This document shows, piece after piece, positions 1 to 11,002 of a DNA stretch of 64,000 nt. A program made the translations under genes and the position numbers. Every line of letters begins with the position of its first letter. Position 1 is the first letter of the stretch. The notes under the pieces are model-generated. The model was not told the DNA's origin and did no database searches. It saw only the letters and a program-made list of their open reading frames with translations. Source of the DNA: Limonium bicolor. Lineage: Eukaryota > Streptophyta > Magnoliopsida > Caryophyllales > Plumbaginaceae. Location of the stretch: the NCBI GenBank assembly GCA_023374045.1, contig CM041776.1:480241375-480305374 (forward strand). The letters run 5' to 3'.

Positions 1-639
1 TGGTTTTACTGCTCAAGGCACTCTCGCGAAATGTTCACTCAGAGACTTGTTCGTGTGCTTTAAACCAATGAAATAAACGTTATTGACCCTTAACTCAGAT
101 TACCCCCAGTATTTTTTTGGGGTCTTTTGACAAGCCTTTTGAATACCCAGGCTATTTGTTGGAGGTGGCTGTATGTGTGGTGGTACGTGGCGATGAAGTC
201 TTGCTGTTTTGGTGGAGTGATGTAGTGATGAAAGTAAAACATGGTAGTGGGACACTTTCAGTCTACGGTAAAATTTTCTGTGGAGAGGTGATAAGTGATG
301 GAAGCCAACAAGGTGGTGAGATATTCCCTGCGCAAAAATGAGTTTCATGTGGAGATGGGAGTGTGGTGAGACACATGGGATGTATGTGATGAAGGTAGTG
401 GATGTGGGTGAAATGACGTGATGACTCATTTATTTATTTTTTGGTGTTCTGGTTTTGTGAATAAATGCACAAAAAATTATGAAAATGGAACTATACTCTA
501 ATTCATGAATGGAAAGACAACGTCAAAAATTGTAATCTTAAGAAAACTGCCTAAAATGAAAAAGGAAGCTAGCTACCATAAAAGTTGGAAGAACGATAGG
601 GAAAAGAAAACTACAAAATCGAGAAAACTTCTAAAATAG

Positions 640-1620
640 TGACATTGAACTGTCTGATACCAACATACTGAAGACTTGAGCTCTGGGCCATCGGGACGCC
701 ATTGAGAAGACCGTGATTGTCTTCCTTCTGAAATTCGAATAGGCTCTGTAAAATGTCTAAACTAGGAATGCCTATGGGTTATATAGGAGGAACCCGGGTC
801 TGAATCTTTTCCAAGCTGAGAGTGAAGTGCATGAGCTAGAGTGACTCCTAGGATAGAATAGATGTGCGGGCCTGAATACCCTTAATCTAGAAGTGAAGCA
901 AACGGGCTGAAGGAGGCCACATGAACCGTGAATGGGCCACTGGGCCGAGAGAGAAAACCTTGAAGTCTGAGATTCCTTTGATGTTCTTATTGGGCCTTGA
1001 AGCCAGAAACTGGAATGAATGAGTTATGCAAACTATCTTGGATTCAAATGTTTTGTGCTATGGGCCGAACTTCTGGATTGAAAGCAAAGCTTATGGGCCA
1101 AAACTATGAATTGGTCTATGGGCCCCAAATAGAATGAGTTATGAGTGTGGTATTTGGGCCGGAATGATTGCTGAACAAAACCCTAGATTGGAATTTGGAC
1201 TGAAACCTGAATGAGTAGTCTTGATTGAACCCGAAAGATGATGCCTAGATCTAGGGTTTTGGGCTAAAGCCCAAGTGAAGAGTTTTCCTATACTTGAATG
1301 GGCCATGGGTCGGAAGAATTTCAGTGGAAAGCTTGATTGGTTTACATGTCTCATGGATTACTTTTAGGTGGATTTTTTATGGGCCTAGAACTAAATGGAT
1401 AAACCAAATTAGGCTAAAAAAGAAATCGCTTGTTTAAATTTTTGGGCCGAAGCCCACATAGCTCACATGTTAAACCAAACAGAGCCTTTGGGCCACAAAT
1501 AATAAAGCCACGAATTCGGGTTGGGCTGAGTTGATGTAGGAAAGATCCTATCAATTTCTAAGCTTGGTAGTGGGCTGATCATACGAGAAAGTAAGGCCCA
1601 CACAAGTTCAACATGTCCTC
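640..1620. other. TGGGCC-rich non-coding segment of E
   Basis: About 1 kb with more than a dozen TGGGCC/GGCCCA words plus AAACCCTAG-type words (around 1177-1186 and 1250-1260). No long ORF survives on either strand. Its reverse complement is present in element B. In plant promoters TGGGCC/T (site II) words are known TCP-factor binding elements and AAACCCTA is the telo-box; a regulatory role here is inference only. A and C have gag-protease coding sequence in the corresponding interval. Confidence 0.5.
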
Positions 1621-2116
1621 ACTAGACGCTTAAATTAGACCGGGTATGGATTGATCCGGAGAGGTGCTTGGGGTGTGGGCCCAGGTTACCACAAAGGAAT
1701 AGGGCATACATGCTATTTTCTTTAGGCATCCTCACTTTTTCCACATCACCTGAAGGTGTGCGTCTATGGCCGGGTCTTTGAATGACCAAACAAGGCTAGG
1801 TAAGGGCACAACCAGGAAAACGCTTGGGGCTAAAGCCCATGTATTAAGGGGATGTGGTTAGACGGCATCCTCCTCTTTTTCCCTGCTTATTCACATCACC
1901 TAAAAAGGTGTGAGTCCCTGACAGGGGACCCTAAAATGGGTCCCGGGGTAGAACTGGTTTGCGTGGACCCTTGCTCTCATATGATGCAAAGGTGCAGAAA
2001 ACTAAAGTGCGCATGAAAGTAAACAAATAGAGTAATAAAGCCATAAATAAACATTTTCGAGTTAAGCCCTCTTTCTTAAAATTAAACAAGTTAAAATTAA
2101 GAAGTTGTCCCCAGTC

Positions 2117-3909
2117 TGTGAGCCTTGATTTTTAAACCCTTATCCTAGGTTGAATAAAGTTGATTAGGATCTAATCGGGTTTTAGGGCCACTTATAACCT
2201 AAGTTTAATAACTAAGTCATATAACCATAATTATTAAAACCTAAGCTTGCTCACTGGAACCTATTATGAGTCGCCACCTAATTTTAACCTAGATCAAATT
2301 AGGAAAGAAGAGTTCGGGTTCGGGGGCTTGATATTCGACTTAATTACGGTTCAATTACTTTCATTTCCCCTAGAAGTCATTTTTCTCTACTTCGTTTAAT
2401 TACGGCTTATTACGAGTCGTTTTAACCTAAGTGTTCACTTCTGATTTTTTTCAGATTTTTAACATTTTTTGACAGAAAATTAAAGTGAAAATTAAAATAC
2501 CTAAACTAGGGTTTTGGAGGTAGAATCATGTCAAATTTCAGTTATGTCCGTCGCCACGGACCTAATGTCCGAGACCACGGACCCTAGTTAAATTACATGA
2601 AAGTAAAAAGTCGAATTAAATAGAAAACAAAATTTTGAAAAGTCCGGGGCCACGGATAGGCTGTCCATGGGCTCGGACATGTACCGTTAAACCCTAAAAA
2701 ATTCAAAAATTTAAATCCCGCCACCGTCCGTGGTTGTTCGTGGCCATGGACAACACGTCTGTGGTCCCGGACCATAGGTCAGAGGTCATGGATCACCCAC
2801 GGACGGTGGGTTTTGGGTGGTTCCCGAAGGTGTTTCTGGCTCAAAATTTATGGTTGGTAGCCTGAAAGATGTACAAGATGTTAGTAATCAGAAGTTTTCA
2901 GTTTGAAGTCAAATTAAGCACAAAACATAGAAAACAAGTTAAAAGGCAGAAACTAAAACAAATGTCGATTCAGAGACTGTAAAAGGTTAGTGTGCCACCA
3001 AAATTTGACAGAAGGTCAATGAAATCGAGGAGAATTGAAACATCCACCTACAAACCTTTTTTTACCTTTCGGATTATGATGATTCTTTACGTCGGGAATC
3101 TTTTGGTGCTCCGTTGAAGTAGATTCCGAATTGAGTTCGAACCGAGCTTCTGACCTTTGAGATTTGGTGATGTTCTTCACGTTTTGGTGGTGGTTTGATG
3201 GTGATTTGATGATTGTGGTGTGATGGGGATTGAAGAATGTGTTTTGGTGAGATTTCGGTATTGTTTTGGTGCTTGGGAGTGCAAAAACGTGAAAGGTTGG
3301 CTATGGAGGAGAGTTTTGACTGCCTAGGGTTCTGAAAGCTTGTAGGATTCTGCCTTGATTAAAAGATTTATCCCATTATATTGACTTCCTTAAAGATAAA
3401 GAAAATCTAGTGAAGATGATCTAGTAAAGATGAGAATTTTTGGGATTTTAATTAATTGACATCCCAAAGGAATTTTGCTGTTAAATTTTAGGCACAAGTC
3501 AAGGATGATACTTCTGATTTTTCTAAGGTGGAATTTAATTTTTTTGGATATTGAATATTTTTAAATTCAATTTCTTGTCAGATTCAATCAGAAATTGCTA
3601 GAAAATTATTAGAAATTCGAAAAATCAAAATTCCAACGCCGTTATGCATAAAATGCCATCCTCTGTCATGGGTTAAAATTTTAAAACATTCGGAGTTGAT
3701 TTGAGCCGCTTTAAGAGGAGAGAGAAAGCTCGAAGGGGGCTTAGGAGCCTTGAAAAATCACGAAAATACCCCTGAAAGTGACTAAGTTGCTCTTGATGCC
3801 CCAGAATGCTCCGATCGAACCGGGAACTCTTGGTGTTTGACCGAAATACCATTTTTGCACCAATACCTCAAGGGACACTCCTCCAGGGGGTTAAAATTTG
3901 GGTAGAACA
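2117..3909 (-). repeat. LTR of element E (5' LTR in its own orientation)
   Basis: 1793-bp LTR homologous along its length to those of C (11003-12796, 18662-20448). It starts tgtgagcc and ends ..gtagaaca, a mutated form of the family end ..gtataaca. It contains the clustered GTCCG/CGGAC block at 2549-2810. The usual TATA box is degraded here (attatattg near 3375). ORFs inside it, such as those near 2593-2775, are not conserved in other copies and are ignored. Confidence 0.85.
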
Positions 3910-3910
3910 G

Positions 3911-4267
3911 TTGGAGATGTATTTTCCTCCGTTTTTTTTTATTATGGTACATCTACTTGTTCATCTTGTTAGAGAGATCAAACAGTGTGGTCCGTTATAC
4001 CTTCAATACATGAAAAACTGTCATCGTCTAGAGGGAAGCATAATTGAAGGGACCATAACGGAGGAAGTGGTTGACTTCTACACTCACTACTTACAAGGTG
4101 TTGATGTCATTGGACGACCGAAATCAAGACATGATGGCAAGCCTAAAGGTGTTGGTACGTGCGGAAAACAATTATGCAGAGTTGATATTGATACATTGAA
4201 CAAGGTACATATAGTTGTGTTGAAACACACTGAAAGTGTCAAACCATATTTCAACACACACACCTAG
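3911..4267 (+). pseudogene. CACTA TNP2 transposase fragment, DUF4218-like
   Basis: The frame entering from the LTR of E reads QLEMYFPP, then MVHLLVHLVREIK and a GSIIEGTITEE motif, the conserved core of the DUF4218 region of plant TNP2-type CACTA transposases. The upstream part is missing because E inserted just before it, so the apparent start codon at 3806 belongs to the LTR and is not real. The frame breaks at the stop at 4265-4267. TNP2 binds the element and cuts its ends in En/Spm transposition; this copy cannot be functional. Confidence 0.8.
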
Positions 4268-4269
4268 TG

Positions 4270-4796
4270 TACCTCAAAGCAAAACACCCAACAATGAGTA
4301 ATGCCAAATTGAAAAAGAACAGAATGCAACATTTGTTAAGTGGTTCAATCAAAAGGTGTTGTATGATGATTCGAGGAACGTCAATGAAATGGTCCAGTTG
4401 TTGGAACTCGGTCTAAATCTCAATGTGTTGTCTTATGAAGGATATGATGTGAATGGATTTTCATTTTACACCGGACGCCAAGATCATAAATCGACAAACC
4501 AGAACAGTAGTGTACATTTTATCGCTTCACAAGATAATTTCGCAGGTACAATTCACAATACACTGAAAAATGCATATTATGGTGTTATTGAAGATATTTG
4601 AATCTTGAATTACACTAGTTATGAAACTTGTGTATTTCGTTGCAAATGGGTGGACAACAAACACGGTTACCGTGAGGAGGACCATGGTATGAAGCTAGTT
4701 GACTTAACAACAGCGACTCCTATTGATGAACCCTTTATTGTTGCGTCAAAGGCAAAACAAGTGTTTTCCTATCATGATCAGTGTAATCCCAGATAG
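4270..4796 (+). pseudogene. CACTA TNP2 transposase C-terminal part, DUF4216-like
   Basis: One frame from about 4323 reads FVKWFNQKV, LSYEGYDVNGFSFYTG, DHKSTNQNSSV and then, after one in-frame TGA at 4599-4601, FRCKWVDN and DEPFIVASKAKQVF. These match in order the TNP2 region that ends in DUF4216. The same frame continues on both sides of the stop, so this is a simple nonsense mutation. A frameshift near 4265 separates it from the DUF4218 piece. An acidic continuation (LDSDEDR at about 5100) follows a pyrimidine-rich tract and AG at 5090-5095, resembling a further exon. Confidence 0.8.
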
Positions 4797-5094
4797 TTTA
4801 TTGTGTTATAGAGTAAAAGATCAATAATGGGGTTGATGGTGTTGTTGATGAGGATGAATACGATTGTGAAGATAAAACAGATGTACCTCTTCGATTACCA
4901 ATGGAGGTGGACATTGTTACTAATTTTGAATGTACAAGGTCCAACCACAATGAAGAATTGCGGATTAAACGACAAAATAATTATGAAGTTTGGTTGACAG
5001 TATATTATATATATTATAAAAATGCAATTTTATGTCATATTTGTTATTTGATCAAGTAGATCTTTGTATTAACTTTATTGTTATTGATTTTTCA

Positions 5095-6305
5095 GATCTT
5101 GGATTCGGACGAGGATAGAGTTAAGGAGGAGGTACAGCTGGGGTGCGATGAGACAGTTGGTGACGTTCCTACCGAAGAACCACCTGCATCATCTAGTTCA
5201 CAAAACCTCCGGAAGGGACGTGACCGACATGTGGATTGAAGGTGAAAAAGGGTTCTCCTGTCGATTTGGTTTGGGACAAGTACCTAAGACATTCTGGAGG
5301 GTCGAAGCATCAGTTTGCTTCTTTCTTTGGGGTTGATGGTAAAGTCTCACTGCTCCATAAACAAGGATTAGAAAGATCAAGAACAAGCAGACAAGGACAT
5401 CATGTGGCGGATGGAGCAGTAGAGATACATAGTCATGGATGAACTTTGCGATAGGATAATGTCTCTTCTAGCGACATCCCTAAGGCATTTCAAGCACCGG
5501 TTGGTATCTGGTTGGATTAGCAGGCTGGGCTTGCATAGTTTGCCTCTATGGGTGTTGTACGAAGGTATGATCACGAAGGAGGATTGGAAGATATTTTATG
5601 ATGCTCACCAGACACCAAAATTTGAGGTACTATACAATTCTTTATTTTCCATTTACTTTAATGGAACAAATAAATATTATTTTTTTTATCAATAACTTAC
5701 AATATATAAGTTCTGTAACAGAGATGTCAAGAACAAGCGAGACGTAACTGAGAGAAAAATAGCCACACACACTACTTGGGATGATCTGGCTATATAGGGC
5801 GCTTAGAGCAATGGAAGAGCAAGGGATTGCTGACGCGCATTAATGAAGATGGCACCAAATCAATCATTGAAAATGTTAAAGATGTAAGTAGGGTCCAGAC
5901 TTATCTGTTGGGTTGGATGAAGAAAAATGATGAGGGAGTGTATGTATTCCCATAAAGTACGACTACTGAGTTGGCTTCAAAAATGTAAGTATTTATTCTT
6001 AAAAAGTTGTTGTTTACTCATTAGTAATTTAATTTCAAATATTTTGTAATTTAAACTAGTCTCGATCTACTGAGAGAGGGGAGGTAGTTCCGACACCTTC
6101 AAGTCAAGATGATCCACTGAATAAGGCCATTGGGAAAAAGGATCATCCAGGGTGAGTGCGGGGTCTAGGAGGGGAAGTTCGCCAAAATGATGTGTTTCCT
6201 CCGTCTCGAGTAAGACCACAGGTAGAAATCATACAGGAAATGATGGAGGCACAGTTAGGGGAGGCAGTACAGCAGGAGGTGGATCGACGATTAGCTGAGG
6301 AATGA
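5095..6305 (+). pseudogene. Second CACTA-encoded protein, transposase (Ptta/En/Spm-like), decayed
   Basis: Discontinuous plus-strand frames. An acidic Ser-rich stretch begins near 5097. A frame at 5236-5340 has WDKYLRHSGGSKHQFASFFG. A piece near 5830-5960 reads INEDGTKSI and TYLLGWMKKNDEGVYV. The end at 6116-6305 reads LNKAIGKKDHPG, VRGLGGEV, and an acidic helix-like EMMEAQLGEAVQQEVDRRLAEE. The last block resembles the conserved C-terminal region of plant Ptta/En/Spm transposases. Several stops and likely introns interrupt it. Assignment rests on the C-terminal block and on its position downstream of TNP2. Confidence 0.5.
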
Positions 6306-6359
6306 TGAGTCTATGATGAGCACCTGTGAAAACTTAAGGCTTTAATATTAGGCCAGGGG

Positions 6360-6520
6360 CATGCTCCTTCATTGACACCTGATCCTACATCGACGGTAGA
6401 TCCTACACCGATGCTAGATCCTACATTGATGTCCGATCCTACATCGACCCCTAGTTCTGCTGCACAGGTCCCTACTTCTACACTGATGCCCCCTGTAACC
6501 TACACCCACTTCGTCTACGG
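6360..6520 (+). repeat. Short Asp-Pro-Thr-coding repeats in the CACTA
   Basis: Four to five imperfect units of about 21 bp built on gatcctacat(c/t)ga, encoding DPTS/DPTP-like peptides followed by a Ser/Pro-rich tail. It lies between the transposase-like block and the Ulp1-like block and was probably a flexible linker. Confidence 0.5.
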
Positions 6521-6639
6521 GTGACACATTCATTATGCAAACCTCTAGGTTTGGGATTTTTTCCACCTTAATTATTTTAATGTTTACACTAAAAATGTAA
6601 TTTTATTAGCTAGCTTACTATTATTATCAAGAGTTGATG

Positions 6640-8092
6640 CAGGTGTCTAAATCATGTCATCTATTTCAAGTGTTGGACGGTGGGACTACGCATGTTTCAT
6701 TCAGTAGGGTTTGCATACCGGATCGGACACTCTAGTACATTTCAAGCGCATCCCACCTATTCATGCTCGTGTGTCGGTAGAAGACATTGTACATGGTCAT
6801 GAGGATTCTCCGCTTCCATTAGAGTGGAATGAGTGAACCAAATTAATTCAAGCAAAATCTTCAGTTGTTCCATGGCCTTATTTAAGCAATGATGCCGGTG
6901 ACGAGGTAACTATTTATATGCTTCAATGTTTATTCAACAAGATTGTTAACTTTTATGTTATTTTTCTAATTTAAATTATTATGTAGTATTAGATCAATAA
7001 AGGGAATATGACTCTCAAAAGACCCCTCATTTTGGCCCCAAAGTTCATCAAGAATTTGACAGCACGACAGAAAATGTATTACTTTCTCATGACGAAGGAT
7101 GAGGGTGTTACCAACTTCAACATGAGAGTGCCTAAGAAGATTTTCCACACCAACGAGCCCATGGTTCTGATGTTCACCTTCAGTGATGTTAAGGAATTGT
7201 TGACTGAAGATCCGCTTAACATTGCTGTCATCCAGTCGTATTGTGTGTAAGTGTTCTTTAAATTATTAATTTATCTTTCATTTATTGTTTTGCTATGCAT
7301 TTAACATATCTGTTTAAAAAATGTTCTTTAGGTGTTTGACTGCTAGACTACAAGGGAATGACAGAGATTCTGCCATCACCTTCTTGTGTCCGCAGATGAT
7401 GTCAGCAAATCAGGGCGCGTTGGATGATTCACAATGTGAACAACACATGAGGCATGGATTTTGCATTGTCGTGTGAAGACAAAGCAAATATATGCTAATA
7501 CCATATCATCAAATGTAAGTGTATAATAACTGAACTTCTTTGCTTCTAAATTATATTATTTTATATATGTGTATTGATTTATAGAAATTAAAAATGTTCT
7601 AAAACGCTTTCTCTATTATCTGGTGGTTTCAATCATTGGTTGTTGATGGTGTAGTGTGTTGACACCTCATGCATGTTGGTAATAGATCCGTTAGGCGATG
7701 ACCATCGAGAGATCACGATAGACAAATTCTTGAAGGAGTGAGTCTTTAAATATTCATGCATTCTGATTTGCTTTTAGCTTGTCCTGGATTATTTGCATCC
7801 AATAAATGGACTCCTTTTTAATGCTATTTTGTAGTGGTCATAAGATTGGTTTAAGCGACATGGGTAGATCATTCTCCATCATGGACTTCTATTACATACC
7901 AATAAATAATCATTTTAAAGATGTTTGTATTAATTAAGTAATGTGATTTCATGCTCTATCTAAATGGTTGGTTAATCCATGGTTTTGTATGACAGTGTCC
8001 TAGACAGCTTGATTTATGGAGTTTGTGGCTATTATGTGATGCAGTACATGTATGAGAGTGTTAAAAATATTGACACTCTAGAAGACGATTAA
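6640..8092 (+). pseudogene. Ulp1-like (C48) cysteine protease of the CACTA, broken into exons
   Basis: Segments at 7008-7250 (RPLILAPKF... DVKELLTEDPLNIAVIQSYCV), about 7333-7480, about 7650-7743 (CMLVIDPLGDDHREITIDKFL) and 7990-8092 (CPRQ then VCGYYVMQYMYE) follow the order of Ulp1/SUMO-protease-like proteins carried by many plant CACTA elements. The LVID segment corresponds to the region just after the catalytic His. CGYYVM holds the catalytic Cys, and a frameshift separates CPRQ from it. Spacers contain GT...AG-like borders, so several breaks are probably introns. Known family role: cleavage of ubiquitin-like proteins; the role in the transposon is unknown. Confidence 0.7.
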
Positions 8093-8099
8093 AAGATAA

Positions 8100-8735
8100 T
8101 TGATATCGATCCAAGTTGTAGTTAAAGTTAGTGCGTTAATAATAGTGTTTGTACTAATGATGATCAGTTTCTTTTATGTGGAAATATCGTTTCCTTTTTT
8201 CAGAAAAGTACGGAACACTTATGCCAAAGCGGACCCGGACTTTGTAAGAGATCATATGGCATAATATTGGTGTAAAAACTACTTAAGCATTACTTAGATT
8301 TTCTCCTATTGTATTAGACGTACATTTTTTATGGTGAAGAAAAGTACACTTCAAAGTTTTGCAAAGTGCAAATCTTATTTTGCTAGAAAGATGTGCATAG
8401 TGAATTGGTTTGTGCAATTCAACTAGCAACTCTTGTTTTGCTAGTTGTGCATATGTGTGTAGTGTGTGCTGGTTGCCAAAGAGCAATACCAGTTGGATGC
8501 TATGTACAAGTACATGTATGTATTGGGTTATGTTTGAAAACCCATGGTAGAGGCTAAAAAAATCCAATAAATAAATAAATAATTAAACTGCGGTTTAGCC
8601 AAAAGCCATCATTTAAAATATTTGGCGTGAGACTATATACGATGGTTATTACCTTTAGCCGACATTTAAAACCCTTTTTTCCCGCGGATTCTACTGACCA
8701 TATACGACGCTTAGGCCGAGAACCATGGTTTATAG
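8100..8735 (+). other. CACTA 3' non-coding and subterminal region
   Basis: No credible ORF on the plus strand. The last ~110 bp contain repeated words (tatacgatggtt, tatacgacgctt, and the inverted-sense ccatcattta), typical of CACTA subterminal repeats that bind the element's own protein. The 94-codon minus-strand ORF at 8283-8567 has no recognisable domain and is ignored. Confidence 0.45.
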
Positions 8736-9772
8736 AACCCGTCTCAGATGCATCTCATGCTTCTTTTTAGTCTTAGACTAGACTAGGATATCATCAATGA
8801 ATACAACTACTGAACTGTCGAGCTGCTCTCTAAAAAGGCGGTTCATCAAGTCCATGAACTTCGCCAGCGCATTCGACAAACCAAACGGCATCACCGTGAA
8901 ATCATAGTGCCCATACCAAGTCTGGAATGTGGTCTTGTTAATATCATCATGTGCAATCCTGATCTGGTGATACGCAGATCTAAGGTTGATCTTCGAGAAG
9001 ATTGTGGCTCCTCTTAGATAGCCAAACAAGTCGTTGATCCTCGGTAATGGGTACTTGTTCTTGACCGTGACCGCATTCAGCTCGTGGTAATTGATGCAGA
9101 GTCTTAAACTGCCATCCTTGTTCTTGACAAACAATACCGGTGCTCCCCTTAGAGACACACTCGGTCTGATGAATCCCTTGTCAAGGAGATCCTCTAACTG
9201 AAGCTTCGCTCTCTCATCTCTGCTGGTGCCATACGGTAGGGCGCCTTAGATACAGGCCCCATACCCTGCAATAAATTGATGGAGAATTCAACCTCGCGCA
9301 CAAGCGGCATGCCTGGTAGCTCATTAAGGAATAAGTCTAGAAAATCAGCCACAACACGAATGTCCTAGTCCATCTCATCACTCTGCCTCATGTGCTGGAC
9401 ATAGTAGAGAAAGTCTTGCTTTCCTTTCCTCACGTCCTTCATCAGCGCCAAGGATGAAACAATCTTGATGGTCGGTTCTTTCCTTACACTACGGTACGGA
9501 ACTGTCTTTCCACTCAGGCCCTTGAGCAATAACCGGTGCTCTGCACAATGTAGTCGGCCCTTATACCTCTGTAGCCAATCCACCCTAACAATAACATCGA
9601 CGCCATTAATAGGGAAGGTACCTGAGATTGTCGCTTGTATTAGCATTAGATTAAACTTTCCAACTTAGTTATTTCAGTTTATCAATTGTCATACCTGTGA
9701 TGACATTACCGAACTGTTTGGCTTACGCCATATCCAAGATGCTCAAGGTACCCTCCTTTTTGATTTCATGGC
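8736..9772 (-). pseudogene. D pol: residual protease, linker and reverse transcriptase
   Basis: Pol opens after a splice acceptor at 9773 with GHEIKKEGTLSIL, collinear with the start of O pol. The protease is collapsed: FPINGVDV runs straight into a WLQRYKGR motif, so the DSGA active-site segment and about 80 residues present in O are deleted. A linker ([22 protein letters not shown]) is followed by reverse-transcriptase motifs [27 protein letters not shown] and the catalytic FIDDIL (about 8779-8800). Stops occur at codon 17 of the pol exon and just after FIDDIL. The frame ends at the CACTA junction. Confidence 0.85.
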
Positions 9773-10784
9773 CTGAAGTATATAATTCATAGGATTATCA
9801 AAACAAAATGTATGCTTGAGGAATTTAAACTCTATTTCATTTATCTAATTGGTATTACAACATGTTTACATACATAATTCTCAAACTACATCAATACTTC
9901 TGAAAGTAAAATTCAAATGGCCGGGTCGGATGTGGGAATCATTCACTAGAGCTGGCGAGGCGGTATTGAGCTTAATGCTCTTAATCCCATGGTATACTAA
10001 CCTTGAGTCCTCACCAAATATCAACACATCCCCAGACTTGAGAATGACCTTACTAGCTAAGTCCATCCTCTTTTGGTCACCATAAAGGAATTCAGCATTG
10101 TCGCCAATGGAGAATGATACTATCGGTATCCCCTCGGTGATTGACTCGGGTGTCTCATCCCGTTCTTGGTGCAATCCAAGTCTTCCTCCTTTTTCGTAGA
10201 AGTTGATAATGCACACATCAGCAACTATGTCTGGTAAAGGGTTTGACTCACACTCCTGGGCAATCTCTACCGGTTCTTTCACTAAGGTTTGGAATCTCTC
10301 GGGTATCCTTCGTATTGGTACTCCGTCTAACATCCTCACCTCTCGGTAAACCCTAATCTATGGATCCCAATCTCTCCCTAAACACATCATGTGTAGCTTC
10401 ATCTTCGACCCATTGCCAAATTTCGGGGTGTAAAATCCCCCTAGTCCCTTACCCAAGGTTCTACACTCATGTACAATGGCGATATGTTCATCTAAGGTTA
10501 GGAACTCTAGAAGTAGAATCATGCCCGGTTTGACTGCGTGGCACAACTCGCCAGGATACTCCTGTCTCTCTTCTATGGCCTTAGATGATCTTGGTCTTGT
10601 AAGGATGGGGTAGCAGATATCAAAGTCCCCTAAGATGTAAAAGGTTTCCTAAGTGATTTACTTGTCTAAGCGATATTTAATACATTCATCATGCTAAAGA
10701 AAGCGTATAACCCTCATTCATGCTTCAAGTACTAGGTTAATATTATAGGCTAACGTTCACCGCGCTAAGTACTAGTACTAGTGC
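9773..10784 (-). other. Predicted alternative intron region in D (one donor, two acceptors)
   Basis: Donor after TCA-G at 10785 (intron would begin GC at 10784; GT in O). Acceptor 1 is TTTACATCTTAG ending at 10630 and opens the AlkB exon. Acceptor 2 is ATACTTCAG ending at 9773 and opens protease-pol. All three sites are phase 1. The short intron is 155 bp; the long one, which removes AlkB, is 1012 bp (1022 bp in O). Supported only by sequence and by the match to O. The GC donor may be decay or a GC-AG intron. Confidence 0.65.
9881..10629 (-). pseudogene. AlkB-type 2-oxoglutarate/Fe(II) dioxygenase exon in element D
   Basis: An approximately 250-codon exon with one nonsense codon (TAG at 10358-10360). 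From the acceptor at 10630 it reads GDFDICYP, KPGMILL, GLGGFYTP, MCLGRDWDP, INFYEKGGRLGLHQE, SIGDNAEFLYG, GDVLIFGEDSRLVYHGI and RPGHLNFTFR. The FDIC start, GxFYxP, MCLGxxWDP and RPGxLNxTFR blocks are those of plant ALKBH1-like proteins. Fe ligands by homology: His and Glu of HQE (where the family has HxD) and the His of YHGI; the Arg of TFR would bind 2-oxoglutarate. AlkB enzymes oxidatively demethylate alkylated bases; the substrate here is unknown. The exon ends with TGA before pol. Confidence 0.9.
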
Positions 10785-11002
10785 CTGATGCTCCTGCAGA
10801 GTTCAGAGTCCTTTGACCCTAAACAATCGCCTTTTGCTACAGCTGCTCTTTCGGGCCTGTAGAAGCATGCCCCTTCTGGCCACCCCTAGCTCTAGTTCCT
10901 CCAGATGCGGTGCCTAGAGTGCCTTTAGGTGGGAGATAGAGTCGGCTCTCCAGGTTGGGGAATCACTCAAACGACCTATGGCCTTTCCTCCCGTAGTGGC
11001 GG
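10785..11002 (-). pseudogene. D gag C-terminal tail with half of the zinc knuckle
   Basis: Reads HYGRKGHRSFE, stop, FPNLESRLYLPPKGT, then a Gly-rich stretch to the splice donor. It is collinear with the CGVYGHRAYECF knuckle of O, but one Cys is Tyr and another is a TGA stop, so metal binding is lost. The other half lies at 20449-20541, on the far side of element C. The shared 5 bp ggcgg at 10998-11002 and 20449-20453 is the TSD of C. Confidence 0.75.

Larger units (their letters stand above)
1..3909 (-). mobile_element. LTR element E, non-coding, truncated by window edge
   Basis: Right-hand part of a minus-strand LTR retrotransposon of the same family as A, B and C. It ends in a complete LTR (2117-3909) whose last bases (..agaaca) abut the CACTA TNP2 coding sequence. 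The likely TSD is gttgg at 3910-3914; its partner is outside the window. The internal part (1-2116) has no credible gene. It carries segments shared with C and A (near 1-110 and 1600-2116) and a segment shared in reverse complement with element B (about 640-1620 here, 47280-48330 in B). The region next to the LTR is shortened: only tccccag of the PBS remains at 2107-2113. E is thus the same non-coding version as B. Confidence 0.85.
3910..8735 (+). mobile_element. CACTA (En/Spm) DNA transposon remnant, right portion
   Basis: Plus-strand remnant holding, in order, TNP2 C-terminal pieces (DUF4218-like, DUF4216-like), a second transposase-like piece, and an Ulp1/C48 protease-like piece, all interrupted by stops, frameshifts and probable introns. 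The right end lies near 8735, where ..catggtttatag meets resumed reverse-transcriptase coding sequence of D. A CACTA end should read ..tatagtg, so the last bases look altered. Subterminal motifs (tatacgatggtt, tatacgacgctt) sit just inside. Its left part is beyond element E, outside the window. Confidence 0.8.

Noticed and set aside
1177..1260. AAACCCTAG words resembling plant telomere repeat
   Set aside because: Only isolated words, no (TTTAGGG)n run. More likely telo-box-like promoter words or chance.
8731..8737. Exact CACTA terminal inverted repeat at the right end
   Set aside because: The expected ..tatagtg is not present (..tatagaac) and the left end is outside the window, so the terminus is given only approximately and no TSD is claimed.
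9881..10629. AlkB exon as a relic of an integrated plant RNA virus
   Set aside because: The N-terminal FDIC, GxFYTP and MCLGxxWDP blocks are those of plant ALKBH1-like proteins, the exon sits in a splice context inside a retrotransposon, and no viral replicase is nearby.
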